Assembly: GCA_013215945.1 (NCBI GenBank)
Contig: JABSOM010000006.1
Span: 124,001-188,000, forward strand
DNA length: 64,000 bases
Direction of reading: 5' to 3'
Origin: Campylobacteraceae bacterium
GTDB lineage: Bacteria > Campylobacterota > Campylobacteria > Campylobacterales > Arcobacteraceae
Below, in pieces: positions 19,446 to 28,666 of this stretch (position 1 is the stretch's first letter; each line of letters opens with the position of its first letter). A program made the position numbers and the translations under genes. The notes below the pieces were generated by a model. That model saw only the letters and a program-made list of their open reading frames with translations, was not told the DNA's origin and did no database searches.

Positions 19446-21632
19446 TTATGTTTTAGTTTTAACGGTTATTTTTCTTACATCAAAGAGTTCTTTTGCTTTA
19501 TTAAGCATAGGAGATTCTAAAATATCTTTTATTTGTAATTCTTGTTGTGCAGGGCTTTGAGTAGATGTCTTGTGCATATCAGCAACACATCCAGAACCGT
19601 AGTTATCTGGATTTTGATCCATTACTACGTCTTCTACCATAGAAGCTATATTAGCATCTATACTTACTTCATTATTTAGCTCACTGGGCTTTTTTTTTTG
19701 CTCTTCTATTTCTTCTTTTACAAATTCTATTTCAATAGTATTTCCATAAACATCGTACATAAACGATTTTAAAAGTGCAAAATGTTTAAATAATAATTTC
19801 CGTTCTTCTCCTTGTGCAAAAGAAGAGATGTATAAAATACTTTCTTCAAACTTTTTGTAAATAAAGTTTTCTTCAAAAACCTCACCCAATTGAATATCTC
19901 TGTCATACACTTTATTAATTACCAGTTCAAACTTATCTTTAAATTCATCATGAACTTTTTCTTCAATATTTTCTTCTGTTTTTTCTTCCGCTTTTTCTTC
20001 TGTTTTGTTTTCTAAATTTTTTGTTAAGTCGTTTTCTAAACTACTTGTTTCTTCTACTGTTTTTTCTTTTAAAGTATTTACTGCTTCAAGATCATTTTTA
20101 CTTAAAAAATCTTCTAGGGATTTTGTTTGTTCAATAATATTATTATTTGTACTTGTAATATTTTCATTTGTATTTAAAGAAAGTTCTTCTTGGATAATTA
20201 CTTTTTCACTTATTACAAGAGAAGGAGAATCAAAAGGATTTGCATAATTTACGGCTGCATTATGTGAAACAATATCTTCAATAATAGCTTCTTTTGAGTT
20301 TTGCGTTAAATTTATCACTTCTATTTTTTCTGTTTTTAAAGAAACAAGTGTGTTGTTTGTATCTTCTTCTTTGTTAGGAGTTTGAGTAGGTGTTGCTTCT
20401 TTTTTCACTTCTTCACTTGTTTCTATTGTTTGATTTTGACTTTCACTTTTTATAATAGGAGTATCTTCAGTCTTAAGGTTTTCATAAACATGTTTCTCAT
20501 CTGTTTTTGCATGAGAACTTACAATATTTGTATTGATTGCATCTTTAATAGGATGGATTATTTCAACATTTTGTACTTTGTTAATCAAATCGTCAATTGA
20601 TCTAATATTTGTAGCTTCTTGCATTTTTAATAAAGACAATAACATTACAAAAGAAGCATCCGAATTTAAACCCAAAAGATGTTTTGCATCTGCTAAAATT
20701 CTAAAAAATCGATCAAATAATAAAATATCAAAATGAGGATCTCTTGAAAGCATTTTGTCTTTTAAATAAATTGACATTTCATCACATACGGAACTAGCTT
20801 CATATTCTTCTAGTTTGAAAATAATATCATTAATGTCTTTTTTATTTAATACAATATCAAATATCTCATCCATAAAAGCTGGATCAATAAGACCCAACAT
20901 ATCAACAACACTCGTTGTTGTTATTTTTCCTTTTGAAAAGATAATAGCTTGATCTAAGAGCGTTAAGGTATCACGTAAACTTCCTTGCCCAGATCTTGCA
21001 ATTATGTCTAAACACTCACTTTCAAAATCAACATTTTCTTCATTTAAAATATGAGAAAGATGATGAATAACATCTTTATTAGATATTTTTTTAAATCTAA
21101 AGTGTTGTGTTCGTGAAAGAATTGTTGCTGGCAATTTTAAAGCATCTGTTGTTGCTAAAATGAATTTTACAAAACCAGGAGGTTCTTCCAGAGTTTTTAA
21201 TAAAGCATTAAAAGCTTGAGTAGTTAACATATGTACTTCATCAATAATAAATACTTTGAATCTAGCAGAAGAAGGTTTATATTTTGTATGCTCAATCAAG
21301 TCTTTAATATCATCAATACCTCTATTGGATGCAGCATCCATCTCAATAATATCTAAATGCCTGTTACTATTAGCGCTTTTACAATGTTCACATGTTTCAC
21401 AAGGTTTTGATGTTGGTCCTGTTTCACATAATAAAGCTTTTGCCATTATTCGTGCAGTTGATGTTTTTCCACTACCTCGTAAACCAGAAAACAAATAAGC
21501 ATGAGATAACCTATCTGTATCAAGGGCTAAACTTAATGTTTGAGAAATAGTACTTTGACCTACTAAATCTTCAAATCGTTTTGGTCTGTACTTTAAGGCT
21601 AAAACCTTCGTATTATTTGCTACATTACTCAT
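19446..21632 (-). CDS. dnaX: DNA polymerase III subunit tau/gamma
   Basis: Clamp-loader ATPase of the replisome, 728 residues. Walker A GLRGSGKTS is at residues 50-58, zinc ligands C69, C78, C81 and C84 form the usual C-x8-C-x2-C-x2-C module, Walker B/DEVH is at 131-134, and a sensor-1 ATTDALKLPATILSRT block follows. Residues about 380-600 are a low-complexity Glu/Lys/Thr-rich linker with repeats such as EEKAEEKTEEN. The C-terminal part is a tau-like domain. A run of ten A residues on the coding strand (19690-19699, near residue 645) could cause slippage. It overlaps murI by four bases (ATGA). Confidence 0.95.
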   Translation of the reverse strand: MSNVANNTKVLALKYRPKRFEDLVGQSTISQTLSLALDTDRLSHAYLFSGLRGSGKTSTARIMAKALLCETGPTSKPCETCEHCKSANSNRHLDIIEMDAASNRGIDDIKDLIEHTKYKPSSARFKVFIIDEVHMLTTQAFNALLKTLEEPPGFVKFILATTDALKLPATILSRTQHFRFKKISNKDVIHHLSHILNEENVDFESECLDIIARSGQGSLRDTLTLLDQAIIFSKGKITTTSVVDMLGLIDPAFMDEIFDIVLNKKDINDIIFKLEEYEASSVCDEMSIYLKDKMLSRDPHFDILLFDRFFRILADAKHLLGLNSDASFVMLLSLLKMQEATNIRSIDDLINKVQNVEIIHPIKDAINTNIVSSHAKTDEKHVYENLKTEDTPIIKSESQNQTIETSEEVKKEATPTQTPNKEEDTNNTLVSLKTEKIEVINLTQNSKEAIIEDIVSHNAAVNYANPFDSPSLVISEKVIIQEELSLNTNENITSTNNNIIEQTKSLEDFLSKNDLEAVNTLKEKTVEETSSLENDLTKNLENKTEEKAEEKTEENIEEKVHDEFKDKFELVINKVYDRDIQLGEVFEENFIYKKFEESILYISSFAQGEERKLLFKHFALLKSFMYDVYGNTIEIEFVKEEIEEQKKKPSELNNEVSIDANIASMVEDVVMDQNPDNYGSGCVADMHKTSTQSPAQQELQIKDILESPMLNKAKELFDVRKITVKTKT
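19690..19699 (-). other. A10 slippery tract inside dnaX
   Basis: The coding strand reads CAA AAA AAA AAG at codons about 645-648 of dnaX. Slippage by one base in either direction leads to a stop within about five codons (TGA after K-A-Q, or TAA after S-P-V-S). That would yield a product of about 650 residues lacking the last 80, comparable in principle with the shorter gamma form of other bacteria. Such A-runs also occur by chance in AT-rich genomes. Confidence 0.4.
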
Positions 21633-22411
21633 ATTTTATATTTTCCTAGTATCATTTTTTCTTGTTTTTCAAATATCATATTTACCATATTTATATTAAT
21701 TTTTCCTGTATAAAAGATTTTAATTGTTAATAAACCTTCATTTAAGTGACCTCTTTCAAGGCTTAATTCCATTAATCTATTAGCCAAAGCTTTGCTTGTT
21801 TCTATAAGAGTAATTTTATATTGCATTATTTGTTTAATAATCTCACTTACTAATGAATAATGTGTACATCCAAGAACAATTGTATCTACATTTTTATCTT
21901 TCATTGGCAAAAGCCACTTTCTTAACATGTCCTTTGTTTTACTTATATTTCCTTCTTCAATTTTTTCTACTAAACCAGGACAAGCTTGCTCAAAAAAACT
22001 TACGTTTTTATTTAGAGACAATTGTTTTTCTAAATCTTGGTATTTTTGACCTTTTAGTGTCAAAGACGTAGCAAGAACACCTATTTTCGAACTTTTGCTT
22101 AATGCAGTGGCTGGTTTAAGTCCTGGCTCACAACCAATAACAATCATCGAAGGAAATAATATACGCAGCTCTTTAATAGCAACAGAGGTTGCTGTATTAC
22201 AAGCAAGTACTAAAGCATCAATCTTATGCTTTTTTATTAAAGAATATGTTATTTCAATACAACGCGCTAAGATTTTTTCTTTGCTTTTATCTCCATAAGG
22301 AGCATAAGCAGTATCCGCTAAATAAAATATTTCTAAGCCTTTAAAACGTTGAGAAATCTCACGTACTACGCTTAATCCTCCAAGTCCTGAATCAAATATG
22401 CCAACATTCAA
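21629..22411 (-). CDS. murI: Glutamate racemase MurI
   Basis: Interconverts L- and D-glutamate for peptidoglycan synthesis. The 260-residue protein has the start signature IGxFDSGLGGLSV (here VGIFDSGLGGLSVV), ADTAYAPYGDKS, the two catalytic cysteines in LACNTATS (about C72) and LGCTHYSL (about C182), and the usual GCEPGLKPA block. It heads the leftward run murI-dnaX-hemC, with its stop overlapping the dnaX start by four bases, implying translational coupling of a cell-wall and a replication gene. Confidence 0.95.
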   Translation of the reverse strand: MNVGIFDSGLGGLSVVREISQRFKGLEIFYLADTAYAPYGDKSKEKILARCIEITYSLIKKHKIDALVLACNTATSVAIKELRILFPSMIVIGCEPGLKPATALSKSSKIGVLATSLTLKGQKYQDLEKQLSLNKNVSFFEQACPGLVEKIEEGNISKTKDMLRKWLLPMKDKNVDTIVLGCTHYSLVSEIIKQIMQYKITLIETSKALANRLMELSLERGHLNEGLLTIKIFYTGKININMVNMIFEKQEKMILGKYKI

Positions 22412-22465
22412 ATTTTGCCTTTTATCTGCTTATGCTTTTTGTCTAAGTATTTTACATTTTGATTA

Positions 22466-22485
22466 TTATAACAAAAAAGTTATAA
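22466..22485. promoter_or_regulatory. TTATAAC inverted repeat between murI and the UDG-like gene
   Basis: A perfect 7-base inverted repeat with six-base spacer (TTATAAC, AAAAAA, GTTATAA) occupies the divergent gap of about 126 bases. Its position suggests an operator serving one or both divergent promoters. In such AT-rich DNA a chance origin is possible. Confidence 0.3.
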
Positions 22486-22537
22486 CTACTGTGTTAAAAT
22501 AAAGCTAAAATATTTCTTAGTAATATTGAGGAAAAAC

Positions 22538-23197
22538 ATGTTTAAGCATTTTCACCCACACAAGCCTTTTTTGTTTAAAAGTGCAAAAAAAATGATAGTA
22601 GGAACACTTCCCCCACCTAGGTTTTGTACAAAAGATTTAAAAGTAAAAGATGTCAATTTCTCTTATGGTTCATGTGATGGTTTATTGTGGCCTAGTTTGG
22701 ACAGAATTTTTACCTTAAACTTAGTATATGAAAATACAAATAAAGCCATCACACAAAGGAAAGATTTTTTATATAAACATAATATTTCCATTTGTGATAT
22801 TGTAGAGTCTTGCAGTAGGGAAAAAATTGATGCCAGTGATTTAGGTATGCAAAATGTAGTATTAAGAGATATCTTGTCCTACTTAAAAGAATACAAAAAT
22901 ATAGATACGATTATATTTACAGGTGGAAACTCAAAAAATGGCCCAGAATATTTTTTTAGGAAAATACTCAAAGAAGAAAACATAAAATTTATTTCTATGA
23001 ATAAAGAAATACCAAAAGTACACTCATTTAATTATGATAACCGGGTAATTCAAAGTATTTCTTTAACCTCGCCTTCCAATGCTGCCAACAGATTTATTGG
23101 AAGCACCAAAATTTATAAAGAAAACAAAAGAAACAATAAAAACTACAGTACTTTTGATTTTAGAGTTGAGCAATATCAAAAAGTATTTATGGCTTAA
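22538..23197 (+). CDS. Uracil-DNA-glycosylase-superfamily protein
   Basis: Starting at the ATG at 22538, which has AGGAAAAA just upstream, gives 219 residues (a TTG 12 bases earlier is less likely). The layout fits the uracil-DNA glycosylase superfamily: HPHKPF near the start, a GTLPPP motif (equivalent to motif 1, GxxPG/GTFPP), [32 protein letters not shown], the strand DTIIFTGG, and the late [14 protein letters not shown] motif resembling LPSxSPAN. This would be a DNA base-excision or related nucleic-acid-binding activity; substrate specificity is unknown. Its 3' end overlaps the convergent chemoreceptor gene by four bases. Confidence 0.65.
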   Translation: MFKHFHPHKPFLFKSAKKMIVGTLPPPRFCTKDLKVKDVNFSYGSCDGLLWPSLDRIFTLNLVYENTNKAITQRKDFLYKHNISICDIVESCSREKIDASDLGMQNVVLRDILSYLKEYKNIDTIIFTGGNSKNGPEYFFRKILKEENIKFISMNKEIPKVHSFNYDNRVIQSISLTSPSNAANRFIGSTKIYKENKRNNKNYSTFDFRVEQYQKVFMA

Positions 23198-25272
23198 AAA
23201 CTTTCCCATTCGTCTTTTGAATTTGAATTGTCTTTTATTCTTCCAGTATTTTTAGAAAGAGGTGAAGCTTGGGCTACACTTCTTGCTTCAATGCCAGTAT
23301 TTATTTCATCCGTACTTGTATTATTTTGATTTATTTTTTTTGAAAAAGATTTTGCTTGTACAGAATCTTTTCCTTTAAATTCTTTTTCATCCGCATTTGA
23401 AACAACCAGTCTTGCTATACTTTGTGTTTCTTGCGCGACAAGTTCTGTATTACTAGCAACAGCTGCATTTTTTTGGGTTTGTTGATCAAGTGCATTAAGC
23501 GTATCATTAATTTGTTCAATTCCCAATAATTGTTCTTTCGACGAAGTTTCTATATTGGATATTAACTCAATTGTATTTTTTACGTTCTCATTTAAGTTTT
23601 TATAACCTTTAATCATTTCAAGTGAAATATTTTTTCCTTCATTTGCTTTTGCACTTGCATTTTCAACTAAACCTTTAATTTCTTTTGCAGCTTCTGCTGA
23701 TCTATTTGCAAGATTTCTTACTTCTTGAGCTACGACTGCAAAACCTTTCCCAGCTTCCCCTGCTGTTGCAGCTTCAACAGCTGCATTAAGAGAGAGAATA
23801 TTCGTTTGAAAAGATATTTGATCAATTACAGTAATGGCGTCATTAATAGCTGTAACTTGTGTATCAATTTCATCCATACTCTGTGTTGTTTTGCTTGCTA
23901 AGTCTTCCCCTTTTTCAGCAGAATTATTTAACTCATTTGCAAAACTTGTCATATTTACTATGGTTTGATTGTTTGCTCTTACATTAGCCGTAATTTCTTC
24001 TAATGCAGCAGATGTTTCTTCTAGAGAAGCTGCTGCTTTATTTGAAGATTGGTTTAATGCACTTACATCAGATAATAAAACTTCTGAACTGTTTTGCAAA
24101 CTTAAACCATTGGATTTATTCTCACATAATAAATGTGTCGTTGCATCGCCTAAAGAATTAATACCTTTTGCTAGTTTTAAAATATGACCTTCTAAACCAA
24201 GTGTATCAATTTGTTTTAAATAATTGTATTTGCAATACTCATTAAGTATACTTAATACTGCATCAATATTTTTTTCCGTATTCGCTCCCATTTCATTTAG
24301 AACTATTTTTAAATTATTCAGTGTTTCATCTTTTATATCAATATTAATTCTTTGTGATAATTCACCTTTCCCAAACTTACCTAAAACATTAATTGATTCA
24401 TCAATTAATGCTTGGCTTTCATCAAGATTTCTTTTTGCATAATCAATATTTTCATTTACTGCTTTTGACATTAATCCAAACTCATCACTATATCGATCAT
24501 CTAAGCGAACAATTACATTGCTTTCTTTATTCAAATATTTAAAAAATTCTAGTAAACCTGAATTAAAATTTACCATTAGTTTTTTAATATTTCGTATAAG
24601 TAAAAGTGAGAATATCAATACAAAAATTAACATTGAAATTGAAATAACTTCAATAATAAGTAAAAGATTTTTTTCTTCATCTTCTGCCTCACTCGTAGAA
24701 TAGTCTAATAAATCTTGCATTTGAGATACTAATTCCTGTATATTTCCATCCATTTCATCTAATTCAGTATGTAAGAGATCTTTCATTTTTTGTAAATCTT
24801 CCTTACTTCCATTTTTTAAATTATTTTCAAAAATACTCAAGTCTTTCTTGAATACATCTTGCTCTTTTTCTAATACCTGTAATTCTTTAGCAAAGAGTTT
24901 ATAAATATCTTTAATTTTTCCAAGCTGTGCATGATTGATAGCAAGGCTAACCATTTTTTTGGTTTCACTTAAGGTTTTATCCGTTTCTTCTTCTAAATGT
25001 AGGATTCTTTTTTTAATCTCCTTAAAAGAAGTACTATTAATATCTTTACTCTCTACAATTAGTTCATAGGTTAGAATCTCTTCTTTAAGAATATCTTTTT
25101 CTAATTCTGTAATAAGACGGTTTAATGGAATTTGATATTCAGCAATTTCTTCAATTTTAACACCCAATTTTGAGATTCCACTGTAAGAACTTCCGGCAAT
25201 AATAAGCATGCCTAAAACACCTGCAAAAACAGCAAGTATGACTTTTGTTGTTAATTTTATATTATTAAACAT
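23194..25272 (-). CDS. Methyl-accepting chemotaxis protein with CheR-docking pentapeptide
   Basis: Transmembrane chemoreceptor, 692 residues from the ATG at 25270-25272 (GAGGTG ribosome site; the TTG at 25284 is rejected). Membrane helix 1 is at about 6-28, a helical-bundle sensor domain at about 30-195 and helix 2 at about 200-225, followed by HAMP-like helices. The signalling domain contains [18 protein letters not shown] and the hairpin tip [19 protein letters not shown], with E in place of the usual H after AG. The chain ends in a flexible tail and the sequence DEWESF, closely resembling the E. coli NWETF CheR/CheB-binding pentapeptide. The ligand is unknown. Confidence 0.92.
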   Translation of the reverse strand: MFNNIKLTTKVILAVFAGVLGMLIIAGSSYSGISKLGVKIEEIAEYQIPLNRLITELEKDILKEEILTYELIVESKDINSTSFKEIKKRILHLEEETDKTLSETKKMVSLAINHAQLGKIKDIYKLFAKELQVLEKEQDVFKKDLSIFENNLKNGSKEDLQKMKDLLHTELDEMDGNIQELVSQMQDLLDYSTSEAEDEEKNLLLIIEVISISMLIFVLIFSLLLIRNIKKLMVNFNSGLLEFFKYLNKESNVIVRLDDRYSDEFGLMSKAVNENIDYAKRNLDESQALIDESINVLGKFGKGELSQRINIDIKDETLNNLKIVLNEMGANTEKNIDAVLSILNEYCKYNYLKQIDTLGLEGHILKLAKGINSLGDATTHLLCENKSNGLSLQNSSEVLLSDVSALNQSSNKAAASLEETSAALEEITANVRANNQTIVNMTSFANELNNSAEKGEDLASKTTQSMDEIDTQVTAINDAITVIDQISFQTNILSLNAAVEAATAGEAGKGFAVVAQEVRNLANRSAEAAKEIKGLVENASAKANEGKNISLEMIKGYKNLNENVKNTIELISNIETSSKEQLLGIEQINDTLNALDQQTQKNAAVASNTELVAQETQSIARLVVSNADEKEFKGKDSVQAKSFSKKINQNNTSTDEINTGIEARSVAQASPLSKNTGRIKDNSNSKDEWESF

Positions 25273-25522
25273 TTTACACCTCAATTAATTAATATCTAAT
25301 AGTATAATAAAAAACTTAATAACTAATTAAATAATTTATCTATACAAATATTTGTGGGAAAAAGAATAAAATAAGTAAAAAAATAATTATATTAGAAAGA
25401 ATGGTAACCAAAAATCACTTAATTCCTTAAGAAAATTATATAGTGTATATTAATTATATATTACGAAGAAATTAGTCTTATTAATATACTAAATAAATTT
25501 CATATATATCTCTTGCACATAT

Positions 25523-25573
25523 GAAAACTATCTTCTTATTATTTTACAGTTGAACAATATAAAAAAGTTTTAA
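25523..25573 (+). repeat. Vestigial copy of the UDG-like gene 3' end
   Basis: About 51 bases here align with the last coding part of the UDG-like gene (about 23139-23189) at roughly 40 of 51 positions with one single-base gap, including a nearly gap-free VEQY-K-V coding block. The copies are in the same orientation and flank the chemoreceptor gene. The rest of the 324-base gap 25273-25596 is very AT-rich and holds the chemoreceptor promoter region but no other gene. Confidence 0.4.
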
Positions 25574-25596
25574 AACGTAGTATCTTATTTCAATGT

Positions 25597-26205
25597 TTAC
25601 GAAAGTGTTGGTAAGAGTGTTCTTATACCATCTACAAACATTTGTACAGACATAATAAGAAGTAACATTCCCATTAACCTCTCCAAAGCATTAAGTCCTT
25701 TTGTTTTAAGTACTTTATACAATAAGGGAGAAAAAAATAAAACCAAAGAAGATAAAAACCATGCAAGCAGTAAAGACAAAAATAAATTACTTGTTTCATT
25801 GGGGTTGGTTTTAGACAATACCAATAAAGTAGCAATAGCAGCAGGCCCAGATATCATTGGCATTGCAATAGGAACAACCAAAGGATCTTCTCCTTTTTTA
25901 GAAGAAAACAATTCAGAATTAGCATCAGGAAAAATCATTTTTAAAGAAATAATAAAAAATATAATAGCACCTGCTATGGTAATAGAATGAGTTTCTAGAT
26001 GAAAAATACTTAAAAACTCTTCCCCAAAAAACAAAAATACTAATAAGATTATAAGTCCAATAAAAGTCTCTCTAATAATAATGAAATGATGTTTCTCTTT
26101 GTCAATATTCTTTAAAATACTTAATAATAAAGGTACATTACCAAAAGGGTCTAAAATAAAAAACAATAATATTGCTGTAGAGATAATTGAAAAAGATGAA
26201 TCCAT
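25597..26205 (-). CDS. MarC/YchE-family membrane protein
   Basis: A 202-residue inner-membrane protein with six hydrophobic helices of the MarC (UPF0056) family. Family hallmarks are FFILDPFGNVPLLLSIL near residues 15-31, RETFIGLIILL, and the PIAMPMISGPAAIATLL block near 112-128. The family was once linked to multiple-antibiotic resistance, but that role was not supported for E. coli MarC, so the function is open. It stands alone between the chemoreceptor and the NfeD/SPFH pair, 85 bases downstream of nfeD in the same direction. Confidence 0.85.
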   Translation of the reverse strand: MDSSFSIISTAILLFFILDPFGNVPLLLSILKNIDKEKHHFIIIRETFIGLIILLVFLFFGEEFLSIFHLETHSITIAGAIIFFIISLKMIFPDANSELFSSKKGEDPLVVPIAMPMISGPAAIATLLVLSKTNPNETSNLFLSLLLAWFLSSLVLFFSPLLYKVLKTKGLNALERLMGMLLLIMSVQMFVDGIRTLLPTLS

Positions 26206-26290
26206 TTATATTCCTTTGAAGCCAAGATTGTAACATAAAGACTGGAATTTAATTCTAAGTATTTTGTTAAATCACTGCATCACGCTTAGG

Positions 26291-26740
26291 CTACTTTTTT
26301 ATTATTTTTCTAATTTTTGCCTTGCCTTTTAAAGCCTCAAGGACATCAACAACCTCACCTTCTTCGAAATCATTAATATTCGCAAGATCAGAAGGAGTCC
26401 AAAAAATAGATTTATAATAAACCTTTCCATCTTTTATAACTCCTTGCCCTTCTTCGTTTAAGAAATTCTCTTCAGGTAATTTATCTACAGGACTTAAAAA
26501 CTTACGAACAAACTTATTTCGTAAAACTATTAACAACAAGAGTGCAATAATTGAAGCACTGGCTAATTGCCAGATACCATCAGTATATGAATAGAAATAA
26601 CTAATTATACCTACAATGATGATACCAAGACCAAACCAAAGCATAACAAATGCAGTAACAAGCATCTCGCTTGCTATTAATAAAAACCCTAAACCAATTA
26701 AAAGAAAAGGATCGAGAGGATTAAGAATTAGGCTTTCCAT
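26291..26740 (-). CDS. NfeD-family membrane protein
   Basis: A short NfeD of 149 residues from the ATG at 26738-26740, chosen because AAGGAG lies seven bases upstream; the ATG at 26764 has no such site. It has two or three membrane helices (about residues 8-75) and a C-terminal OB-fold-like beta domain (VIKDGKVYYKSIFW ... EEGEVVDVLEALKGKAKIRKI). NfeD proteins partner with SPFH/stomatin proteins in membrane quality control. The gene overlaps the end of the SPFH gene by 20 bases, a conserved pairing. Confidence 0.85.
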   Translation of the reverse strand: MESLILNPLDPFLLIGLGFLLIASEMLVTAFVMLWFGLGIIIVGIISYFYSYTDGIWQLASASIIALLLLIVLRNKFVRKFLSPVDKLPEENFLNEEGQGVIKDGKVYYKSIFWTPSDLANINDFEEGEVVDVLEALKGKAKIRKIIKK

Positions 26741-27653
26741 TACTGACTCCTTTAAAAAATGCATCCCCCATCAAACTAACGGCACCTATACTGTTAGCTA
26801 CTTCATAAGGAAGAATCATTTTATCAACAGATGAACTTTGGGCAAGTGCTTTAAATGCTGCAATACTGTCTTTTGCTAATAAGAATGTAGAAGCATCTTT
26901 GTTTTCTTTCATTGCTTGATTTATACTTTCCATTGCACTTTTTTCACCTTCAGCAATCTTCTCTTTCTCATATTTTAAAGCATCGGCCATTCTTTCGATT
27001 GCTTCAGCTTTTAGTACTTCTGATTGTTTAAAAGCTTCTGCATTTCTAATCGTTGCTTCTTTATCTGCTTCTGCTTTGGTTAAAGTAGCTCTTTTAGCTC
27101 GCTCAGCTTCCATTTGCATATTCATTGCTTTTTCAATTTCAATAGGAACGGATATATCACTAATTTCTACTCTTGTAATAGTAACACCCCAGTTTTGAGT
27201 TGCAGCTCCCAGTGATTCTTGAAGTTTAGAGTTTAACGATTCTCTGTTTGAAAGCGTGCTGTCCAGTTCCATTGAACCAATTTCACTTCTTAATGTAGTC
27301 ATTGCAAGGTTAGAGATAGCCTTTTTAAAATCAATAATATTATAAGTAGCTTCTTTAGCATCATCAACTTTACAAAATACAATGCCATCAATAGATATAT
27401 TTACATTATCTTTCGTAATTACGGCTTGTTTAGGAATATCTACCATTTGTTCTCTTGTTGTTAATTTTGTTCTAACAGTATCAACAAAAGGTATAATGAA
27501 ATTTAAACCACCTAAAAGTACCTTATTGTACTTACCTAGTCTTTCTACTACATACATATCAGACTGAGGTACAATCTTTAAACCCTGTATTATGATAATA
27601 ATTGCAATTATTATCAATGCTATAGGTAAAACTGCCATTGTTATACTTTCCAT
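26721..27653 (-). CDS. SPFH/stomatin-family membrane scaffold (QmcA-like)
   Basis: A 310-residue paraslipin-type SPFH protein. One N-terminal membrane helix (about 6-25) is followed by the SPFH domain (VVERLGKYNKVLLGGLNFIIPF, TREQMVDIPKQAVITKDN, VFCKVDDAKEATYNI) and a coiled coil rich in Ala/Glu/Lys (MQMEAERAKRATLTKAEADK). The C-terminal ALAQSSSVDKMILPYE block is typical of QmcA/SLP-2 relatives. It oligomerises on the membrane and works with the overlapping NfeD gene product. Promoter sequence must lie in the 226-base gap shared with the divergent TauE-family gene. Confidence 0.9.
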   Translation of the reverse strand: MESITMAVLPIALIIIAIIIIIQGLKIVPQSDMYVVERLGKYNKVLLGGLNFIIPFVDTVRTKLTTREQMVDIPKQAVITKDNVNISIDGIVFCKVDDAKEATYNIIDFKKAISNLAMTTLRSEIGSMELDSTLSNRESLNSKLQESLGAATQNWGVTITRVEISDISVPIEIEKAMNMQMEAERAKRATLTKAEADKEATIRNAEAFKQSEVLKAEAIERMADALKYEKEKIAEGEKSAMESINQAMKENKDASTFLLAKDSIAAFKALAQSSSVDKMILPYEVANSIGAVSLMGDAFFKGVSNGKPNS

Positions 27654-27879
27654 ATTAATCCTTTTTTTATAATTAATCTCTTAGTATTATACAACTTAAA
27701 TATAATTTTATAATTAATTTTAATTTTATTAGATGACAGTTCTCAAACATATAATATTTTCACCTATACTATAATAATCTCCTTCTTTTAAACACTCATT
27801 TTCATTTGTTTTTTATATTGTGCTTACGCTAATATTATAAACCTTTTAAATAATTAGACAATAAAATAAGCAGGATTAT

Positions 27880-28611
27880 ATGGAATTATCTTATTTAGTA
27901 CTTTTTTATCTTTTTTTATCTGCTTTTTTGGCTGGTTTTTCTAAAACTTCTGTAGGTGGTCTTGGCATCATTGTTGTTTTATTAATGGCTTTGGCTTTTG
28001 ATGCAAAAACATCTGTTGGCATTTTATTGCCAATGTTAATTGTTGCCGATGCTTTTGCTGTTTTTTATTATAGAAAAGACTGCGATTATACTCTGTTAAA
28101 AAAGATATTTCCAACAACCGCTATGGGTGTAATTTTAGGTTATTTTATTATGGATAATTTAGATAAAGATGTATTTGAGAAAACCTTGGGTTTTGTTATT
28201 CTATTAATGTTATTTATTGGTTATTACCTTGAAAATAAAACAATTAAACCCTATCAAAACAATATTATTCTTATTGTAGTTGGTTTAGGTGCAGGAATTG
28301 CTACTATGTTAGCAAATGCGGCAGGTCCTTTACTTGCTATTTATTTTTTACAATTGGGTTTAAATAAAAACACTTTTGTAGGTACAAGAAGCATGTATTT
28401 TTTAATTTTAAATCTCTTTAAATTACCTTTTTCAATTGGACTTGGATTAATTACTTTTGAAACACTTACGCTTAATATGTATTTTGTTCCTGTTATTGTA
28501 GTAGGTGCTTTTTTGGGGGTAAAATTCTTGAAAATGATAAATATGAGTATTTTTAAAACACTTATTCGTTTTGCATCTGTTATAGTTGCATTAAAATTTT
28601 TATTGTTTTAA
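27880..28611 (+). CDS. TauE/SafE-family anion permease
   Basis: A 243-residue membrane protein with about seven or eight helices. The FLAGFSKTSVGGLGII start, MLIVADAFAVFYYRKDCDY loop and the ANAAGPLLAIYFLQLGLNK motif near residue 148 are typical of the TauE/SafE (formerly DUF81) family, which moves sulfite, sulfoacetate or related organosulfur anions. It is a single gene between the SPFH operon and rho, so the substrate cannot be inferred from context. A hairpin lies between it and convergent rho. Confidence 0.87.
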   Translation: MELSYLVLFYLFLSAFLAGFSKTSVGGLGIIVVLLMALAFDAKTSVGILLPMLIVADAFAVFYYRKDCDYTLLKKIFPTTAMGVILGYFIMDNLDKDVFEKTLGFVILLMLFIGYYLENKTIKPYQNNIILIVVGLGAGIATMLANAAGPLLAIYFLQLGLNKNTFVGTRSMYFLILNLFKLPFSIGLGLITFETLTLNMYFVPVIVVGAFLGVKFLKMINMSIFKTLIRFASVIVALKFLLF

Positions 28612-28632
28612 AAGTGATTTTTATATAAGAAA

Positions 28633-28656
28633 GAACTCCAAATAGTATTGGAGTTC
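28633..28656 (-). terminator. Terminator of rho
   Basis: A 9-base-pair perfect stem (28633-28641 and 28648-28656, five-base loop) lies just past the rho stop codon. On the minus strand it is followed by a T-rich run, fitting an intrinsic terminator for rho; the plus-strand flank is not T-rich. Confidence 0.7.
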
Positions 28657-28666
28657 ACAAAAGATA

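Noticed and set aside
19950-20040. Possible repeat element in dnaX
   Set aside because: It is a Glu/Lys-rich low-complexity protein linker, common in DnaX, not a DNA repeat.
25272-25284. TTG start for the chemoreceptor
   Set aside because: The ATG at 25272 has a GAGGTG site at proper spacing; the TTG overlaps that site.
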